A stretch of 64,000 nt of DNA from Buttiauxella gaviniae ATCC 51604 (GCF_001654835.1 NZ_LXEP01000032.1:62001-126000); one strand, 5' to 3'; positions 48,175 through 61,132 are shown, counted from the first letter of the stretch. Numbers and translations are program-made. The notes: a model not told the origin generated them from the sequence alone.

Positions 48175-49137
48175 ATGCGTATCAGTACCGCAATGATGTA
48201 CCAACAGAACATGCGCGGCATAACCAACTCGCAAAGTGAATGGTTGCGTTATGGCGAGCAGATGTCGACCGGTAAGCGTGTTACTAAACCTTCTGACGAT
48301 CCGATTGCTGCATCGCAGGCTGTAGTGTTGTCTCAGGCTCAGGCACAAAACAGCCAGTATGCGTTGGCGCGTACCTTTGCGACTCAAAAGATTTCGCTGG
48401 AAGAAAACGTGTTAGGGCAGGTGACAACAGCCATCCAGTCAGCACAAGAAAGAATCGTTAACGCCGGTAACGGTACGTTAAGCGATGACGACCGTGCATC
48501 ACTGGCGACCGATCTGGAAGGTATTCGCAATCAGATATTGAACCTTGCCAACAGTACGGATGGCAACGGGCGCTATATTTTTGCAGGTTACAAAACGGAT
48601 TCGGCACCGTTTAGCGGTGGGGCCAACAGCATCACTTATACCGGTGGTAGTACATCGGTAACTCAGTCTGTAGACGCATCGCGTACCATGACCGTAGGGC
48701 ATTTGGGCTCACAGATTTTCGAGTCACTGACCAGTAATGCGGTGCCTGAACCGGGTACCGGTACGTCTGAGAAGAGTCTTTTCAATATGCTTGACTCAGC
48801 TATTGCGACGCTGAGAACACCGACAGAAGGCCTGGATGACACTCAGAGGGCTGACTTGGGCGCGGCTATTGATAAAACCAACCGCGGGTTGAGAAACTCC
48901 CTCAATAACGTGCTGACTGTGCGTGCTGAACTCGGTACGCAACTGAACGAGTTGGATAAGCTTGATGAGTTAGGTAGCGATCGCGCGTTGGGTCAGGCTC
49001 AGCAAATGAGTGATTTGGTGGATGTTGACTGGAACTCAGCAATCTCTTCCTATGTGATGCAACAGGCAGCCCTTCAGGCTTCATATAAAGCGTTCAGCGA
49101 TATGCAGGGGATGTCCTTGTTCCAGCTAAACAAATAA
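48175..49137 (+). CDS. flgL: Hook-filament junction protein FlgL (HAP3)
   Basis: A 320-residue flagellin-like protein (E. coli 317 aa). MRISTAMMYQQNMRGITNSQSEW and the D0/D1 helices at both ends are conserved (the C-terminal YKAFSDMQGMSLFQLNK). It is cotranscribed with flgK from the sigma-28 promoter and followed by a terminator. It is a FlgN cargo. Confidence 0.95.
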   Translation: MRISTAMMYQQNMRGITNSQSEWLRYGEQMSTGKRVTKPSDDPIAASQAVVLSQAQAQNSQYALARTFATQKISLEENVLGQVTTAIQSAQERIVNAGNGTLSDDDRASLATDLEGIRNQILNLANSTDGNGRYIFAGYKTDSAPFSGGANSITYTGGSTSVTQSVDASRTMTVGHLGSQIFESLTSNAVPEPGTGTSEKSLFNMLDSAIATLRTPTEGLDDTQRADLGAAIDKTNRGLRNSLNNVLTVRAELGTQLNELDKLDELGSDRALGQAQQMSDLVDVDWNSAISSYVMQQAALQASYKAFSDMQGMSLFQLNK

Positions 49138-49182
49138 GTTTTACCATTTTGGGTGTGCCATGAAACTGGGCACGCTTTATAT

Positions 49183-49216
49183 GCCCACTTCTGCACCCCA
49201 GAGTGGGCTTTTTTTT
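49183..49216 (+). terminator. Terminator after flgL
   Basis: GCCCACT ... AGTGGGC stem followed by eight T, 45 bp after the flgL stop. Confidence 0.9.
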
Positions 49217-49327
49217 GCCTGAAAATAGAGGGTAAGGGGGACGTTATCGCTGGCAATTTCCCTATGAATAGACAAATTGTTTTTGTAGGTAGGATTAGGG
49301 TTGCCACATGACAGCACACGCATAAAT

Positions 49328-49360
49328 AAAAAAGCCGACCAGGAAACTGGTCGGCTTTTT
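49328..49360 (-). terminator. Terminator of rne
   Basis: AAAAAAGCCGACCAG-GAAA-CTGGTCGGCTTTTT, a 10-bp stem that works on either strand and lies 16 bp after the rne stop. Confidence 0.93.
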
Positions 49361-49375
49361 AGCAACGCTTAGCGA

Positions 49376-52300
49376 TTAGTCAGTGCTTTGCGGGCGTGTT
49401 GCTGGTGCTGCTGCCTGGTGAGTTGCACTGCTACCACCGGCAGAACCGCGACCACTAAAGTCATAAGTTGGGCGTACCCAATCACTTTGACGTGGTGATT
49501 CTGGAGCATATTCCGGTGCTGGAGCACGAGTCATCGGTGCAGTCGCATGCTTAACGACGTGAGCGACTACGGCTACTTGTACAGGCGCTGCTTTTACTTC
49601 TGGTACAATTTCAGCGGCAGTTTCTGGAACAGCTGCTTCTTGAGTAACCGGAGTTTGCACTTCAACCACTTCGACTGGTTTTGTTTCTTCAACCGGAGCC
49701 ATTGGCACAGTTTCTGCAACAACAACCGGCGCTTCCTGTGCAACTTCAGCGACCTGCTGCGGATGAGTTTCTACATTTACTACTTCATCTTGTGCAGGTG
49801 CAACTTCGTCAATCACTTGTTCAGCGACAACGTCATCTTCAGAAGCAATCAGATGTGGCTGCTCGCTGACTGGCGTAGCAATCACTTCCGGGTGTGTCGT
49901 TTCAACATGTGCAGTCTCAACAACTGGTTGCGCTGCCAATACTTCCTGAACAACACGTTGCTCGGTATACACAGCTACAGGCTCTTGCTCATGAGGAACA
50001 AACGCAGGAGTTTGCTCAACGTGGTCGTACTGCGACTCTTCTTGCGAACGGGCAACCGGATAACTAATCCAGGCTTTACCAGAGGCCAGTTCAGGAGATG
50101 CACATGCTACGGTCAACGGCATTGGCGACTGTGCAGGGTAACGCTCATCACGATAGCGACGACGACGCTGACCACTAACACGTAAATGACGTGGAGAGCG
50201 GCGAGAACGGCGCGGCATACCATTAGAGTCGTTACGTGAATCGTTGTTGTCTTCTTGCTCAACAACTGGCTTCTCGATAACGGCTGGTAACGGAATAGTT
50301 GCCAGTTCAGTGTGGGTAGCTGGTGCTGCAACTGTTTCAGCGATTTCAGGCGTTGCCACAACTTCAACAGCAGAATCTTGAGCTGATTCAAAGCGAACTT
50401 TCTGGCTCAGCTGACGCTGTTTACGACGAGGCATAACCTGGACGCGTTCTTCCTGCTCGGTCTCAGCTTCAACTTCAACCACTTCATCACGTTGCAGAAC
50501 TTTAACTTCTTGTTGTGCCTGACGCTTGTCATCGCTACGACGACGGTTGCGCTCACGACGTGGCTGCTGCTCGTCACGTACTTTAGGCTTCTCAGCTTCT
50601 TCAACAACAACGTTCGGGCGGTTTTCACGCACTTCAGTATTTTGCTGCTGACCCTGACGGCGGTTACGGCGGTTATCGTCGCGGTCGCGGTTTTCACGCG
50701 GCTCACGGTTGTCACGATTTTCGCTGCGGTTTTCGCCACGCCCTTCACCACGATTATCACGATCGCGGTTATTGCGATCGCCACGATCGTTACGGTCACG
50801 ACGGTTATTCTGGCGACGGTTATTACGGCGATCCTGATTTTGACGTTGGCCTTCACTCTCAGCAGGTTTTGCTTCCTGAACTTCTTTGCTTTCAGTCGTA
50901 GGTTCACCTGCGAACAGGTTTTTCAACGCACCGAAGAAGCGGCTAAGCAAGCCAGGCTGCTCAGTTGTTGCTACTTTCGCATCTACTGGTTTAGTAACTG
51001 GAGTTTGCACCGCGGTTGCTGCAGGAGCTGACTCAGGCGGAGCTGGCGGCTCGTCAGGCATCACGAAGGTTGCCAGCGCAGGTTGCTCAGGGCGTTTACG
51101 CTCTGCGTACTCTTCTTCAGACGTCACAGCCATCTCTTCTTCATACCGCTTCGGCAGCATGTAGCTCAGAGTTTTGCTTTCTTCGCCTTTACGTACGCGC
51201 AATACGGAATAGTGTGGAGTTTCCATCTGATCGTTAGGAACGATGATAGCTTTCACACCACCCTGACGGGTTTCAATCGCGCTTACCGCATCACGTTTTT
51301 CGTTCAGCAAGTAAGAGGCAATTGGTACAGGAACAATCGCGTGAACTTCCTGGGTATTCTCTTTCAGCGCTTCTTCTTCAATCAGACGCAGAATGGAGAG
51401 TGCCATGGATTCGTTGTCACGTACCGTACCTGTTCCGCTACAACGCGGGCAGACATGGTGGCTGGACTCGCCCAGAGAAGGGGAGAGGCGCTGACGGGAC
51501 ATTTCCAGCAGGCCAAAGCGTGAAATATGGCTAATCTGGATACGAGCACGGTCCTGGCGTACCGCTTCGCGCAGACGGTTTTCTACCGCACGCTGGTGGC
51601 GCACAGGCGTCATGTCGATGAAGTCGATAACAATCAGGCCACCGAGGTCACGCAAGCGCAGTTGGCGTGCGATTTCATCAGCTGCTTCAAGGTTGGTATT
51701 GAATGCCGTTTCTTCGATATCACCACCACGAGTTGCGCGCGCGGAGTTAATGTCGATTGCGGTTAATGCTTCGGTGGAGTCGATAACAATCGAACCGCCG
51801 GAAGGCAGGCGAACTTCACGCTGGAAAGCGGATTCAATCTGCGATTCAATTTGATAGTGGCTAAACAGCGGGATTTCACCGGTGTAGAGCTTAATTTTGC
51901 TGCTGAAATCAGGACGACCCAAAGCACCGATATGCTGGCGAGCCAGTTCGAGCACTTTCGGGTTATCGATAAGAATTTCACCGATATCCTGACGCAGATA
52001 ATCACGGAAAGCACGGACGATAACGTTGCTTTCCTGATGGATAAGGAATGGAGCCGGGCGATTTTCTGCCGCTTTCTGAATGGCTTCCCAATGCTTCAGA
52101 CGGAAACTTAAGTCCCACTGCAGTGCTTCGGCGGATTTACCCACGCCAGCAGTACGTACAATCAGACCCATGCCATCTGGCAGTTCAAGAGAAGACAGTG
52201 CTTCTTTCAGTTCGGTACGATCGTCACCTTCAATGCGGCGTGAAATACCACCAGCGCGCGGGTTGTTAGGCATCAGTACCAAATAACTACCTGCCAGGCT

Positions 52301-52660
52301 AATAAAGGTGGTTAAGGCTGCGCCTTTATTACCACGTTCTTCTTTATCAATCTGGACAATCACTTCCTGGCCTTCGCGCAAAACATCTTTAATGTTTGGA
52401 CGACCATGTGATGAATAATTCGACGGGAAATATTCGCGGGCAATTTCTTTAAGGGGAAGGAAACCATGACGTTCCGCGCCGTAATCTACAAATGCCGCTT
52501 CCAGACTAGGTTCAATACGGGTGATTTTGCCTTTATAGATGTTGGCTTTTTTCTGTTCGTGTCCAGGACTTTCAATATCCAGATCGTACAGGCGCTGCCC
52601 ATCTACAAGGGCGACACGCAACTCTTCTTGCTGAGTCGCGTTTATTAGCATTCTTTTCAT
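49376..52660 (-). CDS. rne: Ribonuclease E
   Basis: A 1094-residue endoribonuclease (E. coli 1061 aa), core of the RNA degradosome. The N-terminal catalytic half has an S1 domain (about 35-125), the Mg-binding Asp in [19 protein letters not shown] (near 303), Asp in IVIDFIDM (near 346) and the Zn-link [11 protein letters not shown] (near 404-407). The C-terminal half is low-complexity and Arg/Asn/Asp-rich (around 600-690), then Glu/Val/Pro/Ala-rich, as expected for the scaffold that binds RhlB, enolase and PNPase. The final part ([18 protein letters not shown]) is the PNPase-binding segment. The extra length lies in the disordered half. Confidence 0.96.
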   Translation of the reverse strand: MKRMLINATQQEELRVALVDGQRLYDLDIESPGHEQKKANIYKGKITRIEPSLEAAFVDYGAERHGFLPLKEIAREYFPSNYSSHGRPNIKDVLREGQEVIVQIDKEERGNKGAALTTFISLAGSYLVLMPNNPRAGGISRRIEGDDRTELKEALSSLELPDGMGLIVRTAGVGKSAEALQWDLSFRLKHWEAIQKAAENRPAPFLIHQESNVIVRAFRDYLRQDIGEILIDNPKVLELARQHIGALGRPDFSSKIKLYTGEIPLFSHYQIESQIESAFQREVRLPSGGSIVIDSTEALTAIDINSARATRGGDIEETAFNTNLEAADEIARQLRLRDLGGLIVIDFIDMTPVRHQRAVENRLREAVRQDRARIQISHISRFGLLEMSRQRLSPSLGESSHHVCPRCSGTGTVRDNESMALSILRLIEEEALKENTQEVHAIVPVPIASYLLNEKRDAVSAIETRQGGVKAIIVPNDQMETPHYSVLRVRKGEESKTLSYMLPKRYEEEMAVTSEEEYAERKRPEQPALATFVMPDEPPAPPESAPAATAVQTPVTKPVDAKVATTEQPGLLSRFFGALKNLFAGEPTTESKEVQEAKPAESEGQRQNQDRRNNRRQNNRRDRNDRGDRNNRDRDNRGEGRGENRSENRDNREPRENRDRDDNRRNRRQGQQQNTEVRENRPNVVVEEAEKPKVRDEQQPRRERNRRRSDDKRQAQQEVKVLQRDEVVEVEAETEQEERVQVMPRRKQRQLSQKVRFESAQDSAVEVVATPEIAETVAAPATHTELATIPLPAVIEKPVVEQEDNNDSRNDSNGMPRRSRRSPRHLRVSGQRRRRYRDERYPAQSPMPLTVACASPELASGKAWISYPVARSQEESQYDHVEQTPAFVPHEQEPVAVYTEQRVVQEVLAAQPVVETAHVETTHPEVIATPVSEQPHLIASEDDVVAEQVIDEVAPAQDEVVNVETHPQQVAEVAQEAPVVVAETVPMAPVEETKPVEVVEVQTPVTQEAAVPETAAEIVPEVKAAPVQVAVVAHVVKHATAPMTRAPAPEYAPESPRQSDWVRPTYDFSGRGSAGGSSATHQAAAPATRPQSTD

Positions 52661-53020
52661 CGTAACTTACTCATTATTCTTACATTGGTGACAGAGCTAC
52701 GGGCATGGTGACGCTGACCGGGAGTGAACCGATGGCCTCGTGACTAAACGCATTAAGTCGCCAACCTCACGGTTGTCGCTTGCTGAGAGGCGCAAAGTGT
52801 CGGTAGCCTGTATTTCATACGGAAATACAGCGCAATTATCGTGGGAATAACCTTAGAAAATATCTTAAGAGTTGATTCCATTTTACCGGTCAGGCTGCAA
52901 CCCGCAGCCCGCTAACTGCCTGAAAGTACAATACGTCTTACGCCATTGCTGCGTGGATGAACATTCAGGCAAAACTGGTAATTCCGCAAAATTCCTTGTT
53001 CTAACAAGTATCAACACGGA
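52661..53020 (-). promoter_or_regulatory. Long 5' leader of rne (autoregulatory element expected)
   Basis: In E. coli rne has a ~361-nt structured leader through which RNase E controls its own mRNA. Here a comparable gene-free stretch with GC-rich hairpins lies upstream of the start and is shared with the divergent rluC promoter region (gap 52661-53233). The transcript start was not located by motif; the extent is by analogy. Confidence 0.5.
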
Positions 53021-53233
53021 AAACCGCAACATTATTCCATTGCTAACCTTATTATAGCAAGATGACTTTTGCCTTTGATGCCTCGTTTCTTACAGTTTTT
53101 TAACTCACTTTTTCGCTGTGCGTCGCAGAAATTTGAAAAAGGAGAGTCAGGCGACTTAAAACCAGGCAATTTCTCAGTTAAGCACATAAAAATGAGTGGC
53201 GCTATGCGCGCACGCTATTTAGAATCGCCGACC

Positions 53234-54187
53234 ATGAAAACTCAGACTCCTTCAGTACAAATCGTTGCCATTTCGTCCGACGAAGCCGGGCAGCGTATCG
53301 ATAACTTTTTGCTCGCGCGCTTAAAAGGCGTACCGAAAAGTATGATTTATCGCATTTTGCGTAAAGGCGAAGTGCGCGTGAATAAAAAACGCATCAAGCC
53401 TGAATATAAAATTCAGGATGGTGACGAAATTCGTATCCCACCAGTTCGCGTTGCTGAACGTGAAGAAGAGGCGGTTTCCCCGCATCTGCAAAAAGTGGCG
53501 GCATTGACTGATGCGATTCTCTATGAAGACGACCACATTCTGGTGCTAAATAAGCCATCGGGTACAGCCGTTCACGGCGGCTCCGGTTTAAGCTTTGGTG
53601 TGATTGAAGGTTTACGTGCGTTACGCCCTGAAGCGCGTTTCCTTGAACTGGTTCACCGTTTGGACCGTGATACTTCCGGGATTTTGCTGGTTGCGAAGAA
53701 ACGTTCTGCATTACGTTCGTTACACGAGCAATTGCGTGAAAAAGGAATGCAGAAGGACTACCTGGCGCTTGTTCGTGGCCAATGGCAATCGCATGTGAAA
53801 GCAGTGCAGGCTCCGTTGCTTAAGAATATTTTGCAAAGCGGTGAGCGCATTGTGCGCGTAAATAGCGAGGGGAAACCTTCAGAGACGCGTTTTAAAGTGG
53901 AAGAACGTTACGAATTTGCCACTCTTGTGCGTTGTAGCCCGATTACCGGGCGTACTCACCAGATTCGTGTCCACACGCTGCACGCTGGCCACCCGATTGC
54001 GTTTGACGATCGTTATGGCGATCGTGAGTTTGATAAGCAACTCGCAGGAACGGGGCTGAATCGCTTGTTCTTGCACGCTGCGGCCTTGCGCTTTACCCAT
54101 CCAGGCACCGGTGAAATTATGCGAGTTGAAGCACCGCTGGATGAGAAGCTAAAACGTTGCCTTAATGTGTTGCGTAACGCACGCTAG
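53234..54187 (+). CDS. rluC: 23S rRNA pseudouridine(955/2504/2580) synthase RluC
   Basis: A 317-residue enzyme (E. coli 319 aa). It has an N-terminal S4 RNA-binding domain ([31 protein letters not shown]) and the RluA-type catalytic motif HRLDRDTSG with its Asp near residue 144. ATG 53234 gives [13 protein letters not shown], matching E. coli; the open frame extends upstream to 53069 without support. It is divergent from rne. Confidence 0.95.
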   Translation: MKTQTPSVQIVAISSDEAGQRIDNFLLARLKGVPKSMIYRILRKGEVRVNKKRIKPEYKIQDGDEIRIPPVRVAEREEEAVSPHLQKVAALTDAILYEDDHILVLNKPSGTAVHGGSGLSFGVIEGLRALRPEARFLELVHRLDRDTSGILLVAKKRSALRSLHEQLREKGMQKDYLALVRGQWQSHVKAVQAPLLKNILQSGERIVRVNSEGKPSETRFKVEERYEFATLVRCSPITGRTHQIRVHTLHAGHPIAFDDRYGDREFDKQLAGTGLNRLFLHAAALRFTHPGTGEIMRVEAPLDEKLKRCLNVLRNAR

Positions 54188-54228
54188 TTTGTTGTCTACT
54201 GGCTAAGCATTGCGGTTGACGAAATAAA

Positions 54229-54267
54229 GAAGGGTGGATCAAGCTGTCGCTTTTCCACCCTTTTTTC
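54229..54267. terminator. Bidirectional terminator between rluC and yceF
   Basis: AAGGGTGG ... CCACCCTTTTTT with an ~17-nt loop. It overlaps the yceF stop region and separates convergent genes. Confidence 0.75.
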
Positions 54268-54850
54268 ACATCAGTAATGGGCTACACCCTTCATTACGCA
54301 GCATTTCGCACAAGCTAATCAGCGGTAGTCCTACTAACGTATTCGGATCTTTTCCAGACAAGCGTTCGAATAATGTGATCCCCAAACCCTCACTTTTAAA
54401 GCTTCCCGCGCACTGTAAAGGTTGCTCTTTATGCACGTAATTGCGGATTTCTTGCTCACTCAGATGACGAAAATGCACATCAAAGGGTTCGCAAATCACC
54501 TGTAAATTGCCCACGGAAGAATTATAAAGTGCAAGGCCGGTATAAAAAGTAACAATACTGTTGCTCGCAATCAGCAATTGTTCGACTGCTTTCTCTTCTG
54601 TGTGCGGCTTGCCGACGATCTTTGCGTCTAATACGCAGACCTGATCCGAGCCAATAATCAAATGATTTGGATATTCCTTGCTCAATGCCTGTGCTTTGGC
54701 TTGTGCCAGTCGCATGACGAGCTGGCGGGCATCCTCACCGGGAATTGGCGTTTCATCGACCAGTGGAGCCGCGGTGATAAAGGGCATGCCGAGCTTTTCA
54801 AGCAGCTCTCGACGGTATGGCGAAGTTGAGGCCAGAACAATTTGCGTCAT
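54266..54850 (-). CDS. yceF: Maf-like nucleotide pyrophosphatase (7-methyl-GTP) YceF
   Basis: A 194-residue Maf-family protein. [16 protein letters not shown] at the N-terminus (S-x-R-R motif), VDETP, IGSDQVC and GSFKSEGLG are the family blocks. YceF of E. coli hydrolyses m7GTP and related nucleotides. It is convergent with rluC and divergent from yceD. Confidence 0.94.
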   Translation of the reverse strand: MTQIVLASTSPYRRELLEKLGMPFITAAPLVDETPIPGEDARQLVMRLAQAKAQALSKEYPNHLIIGSDQVCVLDAKIVGKPHTEEKAVEQLLIASNSIVTFYTGLALYNSSVGNLQVICEPFDVHFRHLSEQEIRNYVHKEQPLQCAGSFKSEGLGITLFERLSGKDPNTLVGLPLISLCEMLRNEGCSPLLM

Positions 54851-54990
54851 ATTTTTTTCATTAATGATAGCGATCCGAGAAAAGGCATTTTAAACTATGC
54901 CACCGCAATGTGTGCGAATAAGTAGAAAAGGCACTGTTTACAGGCTTTTTCTTTGACTCTATGACGTTACAAAGTTAATATGCGCGCCCT

Positions 54991-55512
54991 ATGCAAAAAG
55001 TAAAATTACCCCTGACTCTCGATCCGGTTCGTACGGCTCAAAAACGCCTTGATTACACGGGTGTTTACACCCCTATTCAGGTGGAGCGTGTCGCCGAGTT
55101 TGTAGTCAGTGTAGACAGTGATGTGGAATGCGATATGTCATTTGCCATCGATAACCAACGCCTCGCAGTTATTACTGGTGATGCGAAAGTTTCGGTAACA
55201 TTGGCGTGTCAGCGTTGCGGAAAGCCATTTGCCCATCAGGTTTACACACAGTATTGTTTTAGCCCGATCGTCAAAGACGAGCAGGCTGAAGCACTCCCGG
55301 AAGGATATGAACCAGTTCAGGTCAACGAATTTGGTGAAATCGATCTTCTGGCGTTGGTTGAAGATGAAATTATCCTCTCCTTGCCAGTTGTTCCGGTGCA
55401 TGATTCTGAACACTGTGAAGTGTCCGAGGCGGACATGGTTTTTGGCAAACTTCCTTCCGAGGCGGAGAAACCAAACCCATTTGCCGTATTAGCCAGTTTA
55501 AAGCATAAGTAA
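54991..55512 (+). CDS. yceD: 23S rRNA accumulation protein YceD (DUF177)
   Basis: A 173-residue DUF177 protein (E. coli 173 aa). A CQRCGKPF zinc-ribbon-like pair and [35 protein letters not shown]-type tail are conserved. It is needed for 23S rRNA accumulation and sits 16 bp upstream of rpmF in a known operon. Confidence 0.94.
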   Translation: MQKVKLPLTLDPVRTAQKRLDYTGVYTPIQVERVAEFVVSVDSDVECDMSFAIDNQRLAVITGDAKVSVTLACQRCGKPFAHQVYTQYCFSPIVKDEQAEALPEGYEPVQVNEFGEIDLLALVEDEIILSLPVVPVHDSEHCEVSEADMVFGKLPSEAEKPNPFAVLASLKHK

Positions 55513-55528
55513 TTAAGGAGTAAGGTCC

Positions 55529-55699
55529 ATGGCCGTACAACAGAATAAACCAACCCGTTCTAAACGTGGCATGCGTCGTTCCCATGACGCGCTGACCACA
55601 GCAGCAGTGTCCGTGGACAAAGTTTCTGGCGAAACTCATCTGCGTCACCACATCACCGCCGACGGTTTCTACCGCGGTCGCAAGGTTATCGCTAAGTAA
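55529..55699 (+). CDS. rpmF: 50S ribosomal protein L32
   Basis: A 56-residue basic protein, [20 protein letters not shown] to [12 protein letters not shown]. coli L32 has 57 residues; one residue is missing in the variable middle ([14 protein letters not shown]). AAGGAG lies just upstream. It is too short for many gene finders. It lies between yceD and plsX in the yceD-rpmF-plsX-fab operon. Confidence 0.96.
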   Translation: MAVQQNKPTRSKRGMRRSHDALTTAAVSVDKVSGETHLRHHITADGFYRGRKVIAK

Positions 55700-55710
55700 T
55701 TGGCGATACC

Positions 55711-56745
55711 TTGAGACGTCTAACCCTTGCGTTAGATGCCATGGGTGGGGACTTCGGTCCTTCCGTGACAGTGCCTGCAGCATTGCAGGCACTGGACTCT
55801 AACTCTCAGCTAAACCTTCTATTAGTCGGCGACCCCGACGCCATCACGCCATTACTTGCCAAAGCTGATTTTGAAAAACGCTCACGTGCGCAGATAGTTC
55901 CTGCGGAGTCGGTTATTGCCAGTGATGCAAGACCTTCACATGCGATCCGAAATAGTCGCGGATCCTCGATGCGAGTGGCGCTTGAGTTAGTAAAAGAAGG
56001 GCGAGCAGAAGCTTGCGTCAGTGCAGGAAATACTGGTGCACTGATGGGCCTGGCGAAATTATTACTCAAACCCATTGAAGGGATTGAGCGACCGGCGTTG
56101 ATGACGGTATTGCCGCATCAGCAAAAAGGTAAAACCGTCGTGCTGGATCTTGGCGCGAATGTGGATTGTGACAGTAATATGCTGGTGCAATTTGCGATAA
56201 TGGGATCAGTGATGGCTGAGGAACTTCTCGGCATCAACTCTCCACGTGTCGCATTGCTGAACATCGGTGAAGAAGAGACTAAAGGTCTTGATAGCATTCG
56301 CGATGCTTCAGCTTTATTAAAAACAATGCCTTCTATCAACTATATTGGTTATCTTGAAGCGAACGAGTTGTTGACGGGAAAAACCGACGTGCTGGTCTGC
56401 GATGGTTTTGTCGGTAACGTCACCCTCAAGACGATGGAAGGGGTTGCAAGGATGTTCCTCTCGCTTTTGAAATCACAGGGCGAAGGGAAAAAAAGGTCGT
56501 GGTGGCTAATTATATTGAAGCATTGGTTACAAAAAAGCCTGACAAGGCGATTCAGTCACCTCAACCCCGACCAGTATAATGGCGCCTGTCTGTTAGGATT
56601 GCGCGGCACAGTGATTAAGAGTCACGGAGCGGCCAATCAGCGAGCGTTTGTTGTCGCGATAGAACAGGCAGTGCAGGCGGTGGTGCGGCAAGTCCCTACA
56701 CGGATTGCTGCCCGCCTGGAATCTGTATTACCCAAGAGTGACTGA
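55711..56745 (+). CDS. plsX: Phosphate acyltransferase PlsX
   Basis: A 344-residue enzyme that converts acyl-ACP to acyl-phosphate for phospholipid synthesis. [28 protein letters not shown] and [16 protein letters not shown] are conserved. TTG 55711 is used as start, as homology begins at [12 protein letters not shown] and no ATG or GTG is near. It overlaps the trailing context of rpmF by only 11 bp of gap. Confidence 0.95.
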   Translation: MRRLTLALDAMGGDFGPSVTVPAALQALDSNSQLNLLLVGDPDAITPLLAKADFEKRSRAQIVPAESVIASDARPSHAIRNSRGSSMRVALELVKEGRAEACVSAGNTGALMGLAKLLLKPIEGIERPALMTVLPHQQKGKTVVLDLGANVDCDSNMLVQFAIMGSVMAEELLGINSPRVALLNIGEEETKGLDSIRDASALLKTMPSINYIGYLEANELLTGKTDVLVCDGFVGNVTLKTMEGVARMFLSLLKSQGEGKKRSWWLIILKHWLQKSLTRRFSHLNPDQYNGACLLGLRGTVIKSHGAANQRAFVVAIEQAVQAVVRQVPTRIAARLESVLPKSD

Positions 56746-56750
56746 CGTAC

Positions 56751-57704
56751 ATGTATACGAAGATTATTGGTACTGGTAGCTATCTGCCAGAACACGTGCG
56801 TACCAACGCCGACCTGGAAAAAATGGTGGATACTTCTGACGAGTGGATTGTCACCCGCACAGGTATTCGTGAACGTCGAATTGCTGGACCAGATGAAACC
56901 GTCGCAACAATGGCTTTTGCTGCGGCTACGCGTGCGCTTGAAATGGCAGAAATCGATAAGTCTGAAATTGGGCTGATTATCGTTGCCACAACTTCTTCAA
57001 CTCACGCTTTCCCAAGTGCTGCCTGCCAGGTACAGGCAATGTTAGGGATTAAAGGCTGCCCTGCATTTGATGTTGCAGCCGCTTGCGCAGGTTTTACCTA
57101 CGCACTAAGCGTGGCAGATCAATATGTGAAGTCCGGCGCAGTAAAACATGCGTTGGTTATTGGTTCTGACGTGCTGGCACGTACTTGCGATCCTACCGAC
57201 CGCGGCACAATTATTATTTTTGGTGATGGTGCAGGGGCGGTTGTACTGAGTGCATCTGAAGAGCCTGGTATCATTTCAACCCACCTGCATGCTGATGGTA
57301 GCTATGGTGAACTGCTGACGCTACCGAATGTCGATCGCGTGAATCCTGAAAATTCGATTCACCTGTCGATGGCCGGTAATGAAGTCTTTAAAGTTGCAGT
57401 TACAGAGCTTGCACACATTGTTGATGAAACCCTTGAGGCTAATAATCTGGATCGTTCCGATCTTGATTGGTTGGTCCCGCATCAGGCTAACCTGCGCATT
57501 ATCAGCGCGACTGCGAAAAAACTTGGCATGTCACTCGATAATGTAGTCGTTACTCTTGATCGTCACGGTAATACCTCAGCGGCTTCTGTTCCGGCAGCGC
57601 TGGATGAAGCGGTACGCGACGGGCGGATTAAACGTGGCCAACTAGTATTGCTCGAAGCCTTCGGCGGCGGCTTTACCTGGGGTTCAGCACTGGTTCGTTT
57701 TTGA
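56751..57704 (+). CDS. fabH: 3-oxoacyl-ACP synthase III FabH
   Basis: A 317-residue KAS III (E. coli 317 aa) that starts fatty-acid synthesis from acetyl-CoA and malonyl-ACP. Catalytic Cys112 is in DVAAACAGF, His244 in VPHQANLRI and Asn274 in GNTSAAS. It starts 5 bp after plsX. Confidence 0.96.
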   Translation: MYTKIIGTGSYLPEHVRTNADLEKMVDTSDEWIVTRTGIRERRIAGPDETVATMAFAAATRALEMAEIDKSEIGLIIVATTSSTHAFPSAACQVQAMLGIKGCPAFDVAAACAGFTYALSVADQYVKSGAVKHALVIGSDVLARTCDPTDRGTIIIFGDGAGAVVLSASEEPGIISTHLHADGSYGELLTLPNVDRVNPENSIHLSMAGNEVFKVAVTELAHIVDETLEANNLDRSDLDWLVPHQANLRIISATAKKLGMSLDNVVVTLDRHGNTSAASVPAALDEAVRDGRIKRGQLVLLEAFGGGFTWGSALVRF

Positions 57705-57721
57705 TTATTAGGGATTTAACC

Positions 57722-58651
57722 ATGACTCAATTTGCTTTTGTTTTTCCAGGGCAAGGTTCGCAAGCAGTTGGTATGCTGGCAGAAATCGCAGCAGCTAATC
57801 CTGTTGTTGAAGCAACCTTCCGTGAAGCTTCTGATGTGCTGGGCTATGATTTGTGGGCTCTGACTCAACAAGGTCCAGTTGAAGAACTAAACAAGACCTG
57901 GCAAACTCAGCCAGCACTGCTGGCAGCCTCTGTCGCATTGTGGCGTGTCTGGGAGCAGAAGGGTGGCAAAACCCCTGCAATGATGGCAGGGCACAGCCTG
58001 GGTGAGTACTCCGCTCTGGTTTGTGCTGGCGTCATTGATTTCGCAGATGCAGTGCGTCTGGTTGAGTTACGCGGTAAATTGATGCAAGAAGCGGTCCCTG
58101 CTGGAACCGGCGCAATGTATGCCATCATCGGACTTGATGATGCGTCTATTGCAAAAGCCTGTGAAGAAGCAGCCCAAGGCGAAGTGGTTTCTCCGGTGAA
58201 CTTTAACTCACCAGGCCAGGTTGTGATTGCGGGTAACAAAGACGCCGTAGAGCGTGCTGGTGCAGCTTGTAAAGCCGCCGGTGCAAAACGCGCTCTGCCA
58301 CTGCCCGTTAGCGTGCCATCTCACTGTGCATTGATGAAACCCGCGGCTGATAAACTTGCTATAGCGCTGGAAAATATCACTTTCAATGCGCCTGTTGTTC
58401 CTGTTGTGAACAACGTCGACGTGAAATGTGAAACCTCTGCGGAAGCTATTCGTAGTGCTCTGGTACGCCAGCTCTACAGCCCGGTACAGTGGACTAAATC
58501 AGTAGAATTTATGGCAGCGCAGGGTGTAGCCCAGTTGCTGGAAGTAGGGCCAGGTAAGGTATTGACTGGCCTAACAAAACGTATTGTTGACACACTGACT
58601 GCATCGGCCATTAACGAGCCGGTAGCGATGTCAGCAGCGCTCGAGCAATAA
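57722..58651 (+). CDS. fabD: Malonyl-CoA:ACP transacylase FabD
   Basis: A 309-residue enzyme (E. coli 309 aa). The nucleophile Ser92 is in the GHSLGEYSAL motif and the active-site His in VPSHCALM near 201. It transfers malonyl from CoA to AcpP. ATG 57722 is preferred over ATG 57701, which lies inside the end of fabH and lacks homology. Confidence 0.96.
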   Translation: MTQFAFVFPGQGSQAVGMLAEIAAANPVVEATFREASDVLGYDLWALTQQGPVEELNKTWQTQPALLAASVALWRVWEQKGGKTPAMMAGHSLGEYSALVCAGVIDFADAVRLVELRGKLMQEAVPAGTGAMYAIIGLDDASIAKACEEAAQGEVVSPVNFNSPGQVVIAGNKDAVERAGAACKAAGAKRALPLPVSVPSHCALMKPAADKLAIALENITFNAPVVPVVNNVDVKCETSAEAIRSALVRQLYSPVQWTKSVEFMAAQGVAQLLEVGPGKVLTGLTKRIVDTLTASAINEPVAMSAALEQ

Positions 58652-58664
58652 GACGAGGAAAACC

Positions 58665-59399
58665 ATGAGTTTTGAAGGAAAAATTGCGCTGGTAACCGGC
58701 GCAAGCCGCGGTATTGGCCGCGCAATCGCGGAAACCTTAGTGGCCCGTGGTGCGAAAGTTATCGGTACTGCTACCAGTGAAAGCGGTGCGCAGGCGATCA
58801 GTGATTATCTGGGCGATAACGGCAAGGGTTATATGCTGAATGTCACCGATCCAGCTTCTATCGAAGCTGTTTTAGGAAATATTCGCGCAGAATTTGGCGA
58901 AGTCGACATTCTGGTTAATAATGCCGGTATCACTCGTGATAACCTGTTAATGCGCATGAAAGATGACGAATGGAACGATATCATCGAAACCAATCTGTCA
59001 TCAGTTTTCCGTCTGTCAAAAGCGGTAATGCGCGCTATGATGAAAAAGCGTCATGGTCGTATTATCACTATTGGTTCTGTGGTTGGTACCATGGGAAATG
59101 CTGGTCAGGCTAACTACGCTGCGGCGAAAGCGGGTCTGATCGGTTTCAGTAAATCTCTGGCACGTGAAGTTGCGTCACGAGGTATTACTGTAAACGTTGT
59201 TGCTCCGGGCTTTATTGAAACGGACATGACGCGTGCGCTGTCGGAAGACCAGCGTGCGGGTATACTGGCGGAAGTTCCAGCGGGTCGTTTAGGCGACGCA
59301 AAAGAAATCGCCAGTGCTGTTGCATTTTTAGCCTCTGACGAGGCGGGTTACATCTCTGGTGAGACCCTGCACGTCAATGGCGGAATGTACATGGTTTAA
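58665..59399 (+). CDS. fabG: 3-oxoacyl-ACP reductase FabG
   Basis: A 244-residue short-chain dehydrogenase (E. coli 244 aa). The cofactor motif is TGASRGIGRAIAE; the catalytic Ser138, Tyr151 and Lys155 are in IGSVVG and YAAAKAG. It reduces 3-ketoacyl-ACP with NADPH. Confidence 0.96.
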   Translation: MSFEGKIALVTGASRGIGRAIAETLVARGAKVIGTATSESGAQAISDYLGDNGKGYMLNVTDPASIEAVLGNIRAEFGEVDILVNNAGITRDNLLMRMKDDEWNDIIETNLSSVFRLSKAVMRAMMKKRHGRIITIGSVVGTMGNAGQANYAAAKAGLIGFSKSLAREVASRGITVNVVAPGFIETDMTRALSEDQRAGILAEVPAGRLGDAKEIASAVAFLASDEAGYISGETLHVNGGMYMV

Positions 59400-59554
59400 C
59401 CGCAAGATAAAACTATTTGCGTTATTTGGGCGAATGCCCGCAAAATAGCGTAAAATCGTGGTATGACCTGCCGGGATTTAGTTGCATCTTTTTCAACATT
59501 TTATACACTACGAAAACCATCGCGAAAGCGAGTTTTGATAGGAAATTTAAGAGT

Positions 59555-59791
59555 ATGAGCACTATCGAAGAACGCGTTAAGAAAATTATCGGCGAACAAC
59601 TGGGCGTTAAGCAGGAAGAAGTTATCAACTCCGCTTCCTTCGTAGAGGACCTGGGTGCTGATTCTCTTGACACCGTTGAGCTGGTAATGGCTCTGGAAGA
59701 AGAGTTTGATACTGAGATTCCGGACGAAGAAGCTGAGAAAATCACCACCGTTCAGGCTGCCATTGATTACATCAACGGTCACCAAGCGTAA
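59555..59791 (+). CDS. acpP: Acyl carrier protein
   Basis: A 78-residue acidic protein differing from E. coli AcpP at only a few positions (EEVINSASF for EEVTNNASF). Ser36/37 in [18 protein letters not shown] carries phosphopantetheine. ATG 59555 is the homologous start; the frame runs open from 59417 across the fabG-acpP gap, but AcpP normally has its own promoter there. Confidence 0.97.
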   Translation: MSTIEERVKKIIGEQLGVKQEEVINSASFVEDLGADSLDTVELVMALEEEFDTEIPDEEAEKITTVQAAIDYINGHQA

Positions 59792-59802
59792 GTGAACATC
59801 TC

Positions 59803-59830
59803 CAGGCGGTCATTCGACCGCCTGAGTTTT
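59803..59830 (+). terminator. Hairpin after acpP (terminator or attenuator)
   Basis: CAGGCGGTC-ATTC-GACCGCCTG followed by AGTTTT, between acpP and fabF. It likely ends the abundant monocistronic acpP transcript. Confidence 0.8.
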
Positions 59831-59848
59831 ATCTAAGTGTCCCACTAG

Positions 59849-61120
<1,272 letters not shown>

Positions 61121-61132
61121 TTGGCTGATAAT

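Noticed and set aside
50640-50860. Tandem-like CGN/GAC repeats in rne as a possible mobile repeat
   Set aside because: They encode the Arg/Asn/Asp-rich RNA-binding region that is typical of RNase E; no insertion boundaries are visible.
50492-51031. Long plus-strand frames antisense to rne (up to 212 codons near 49.5-51.0 kb)
   Set aside because: They are shadows of the repetitive Arg/Glu/Val-rich codons of the RNase E C-terminal half and show low-complexity Thr/Ile/Val runs.
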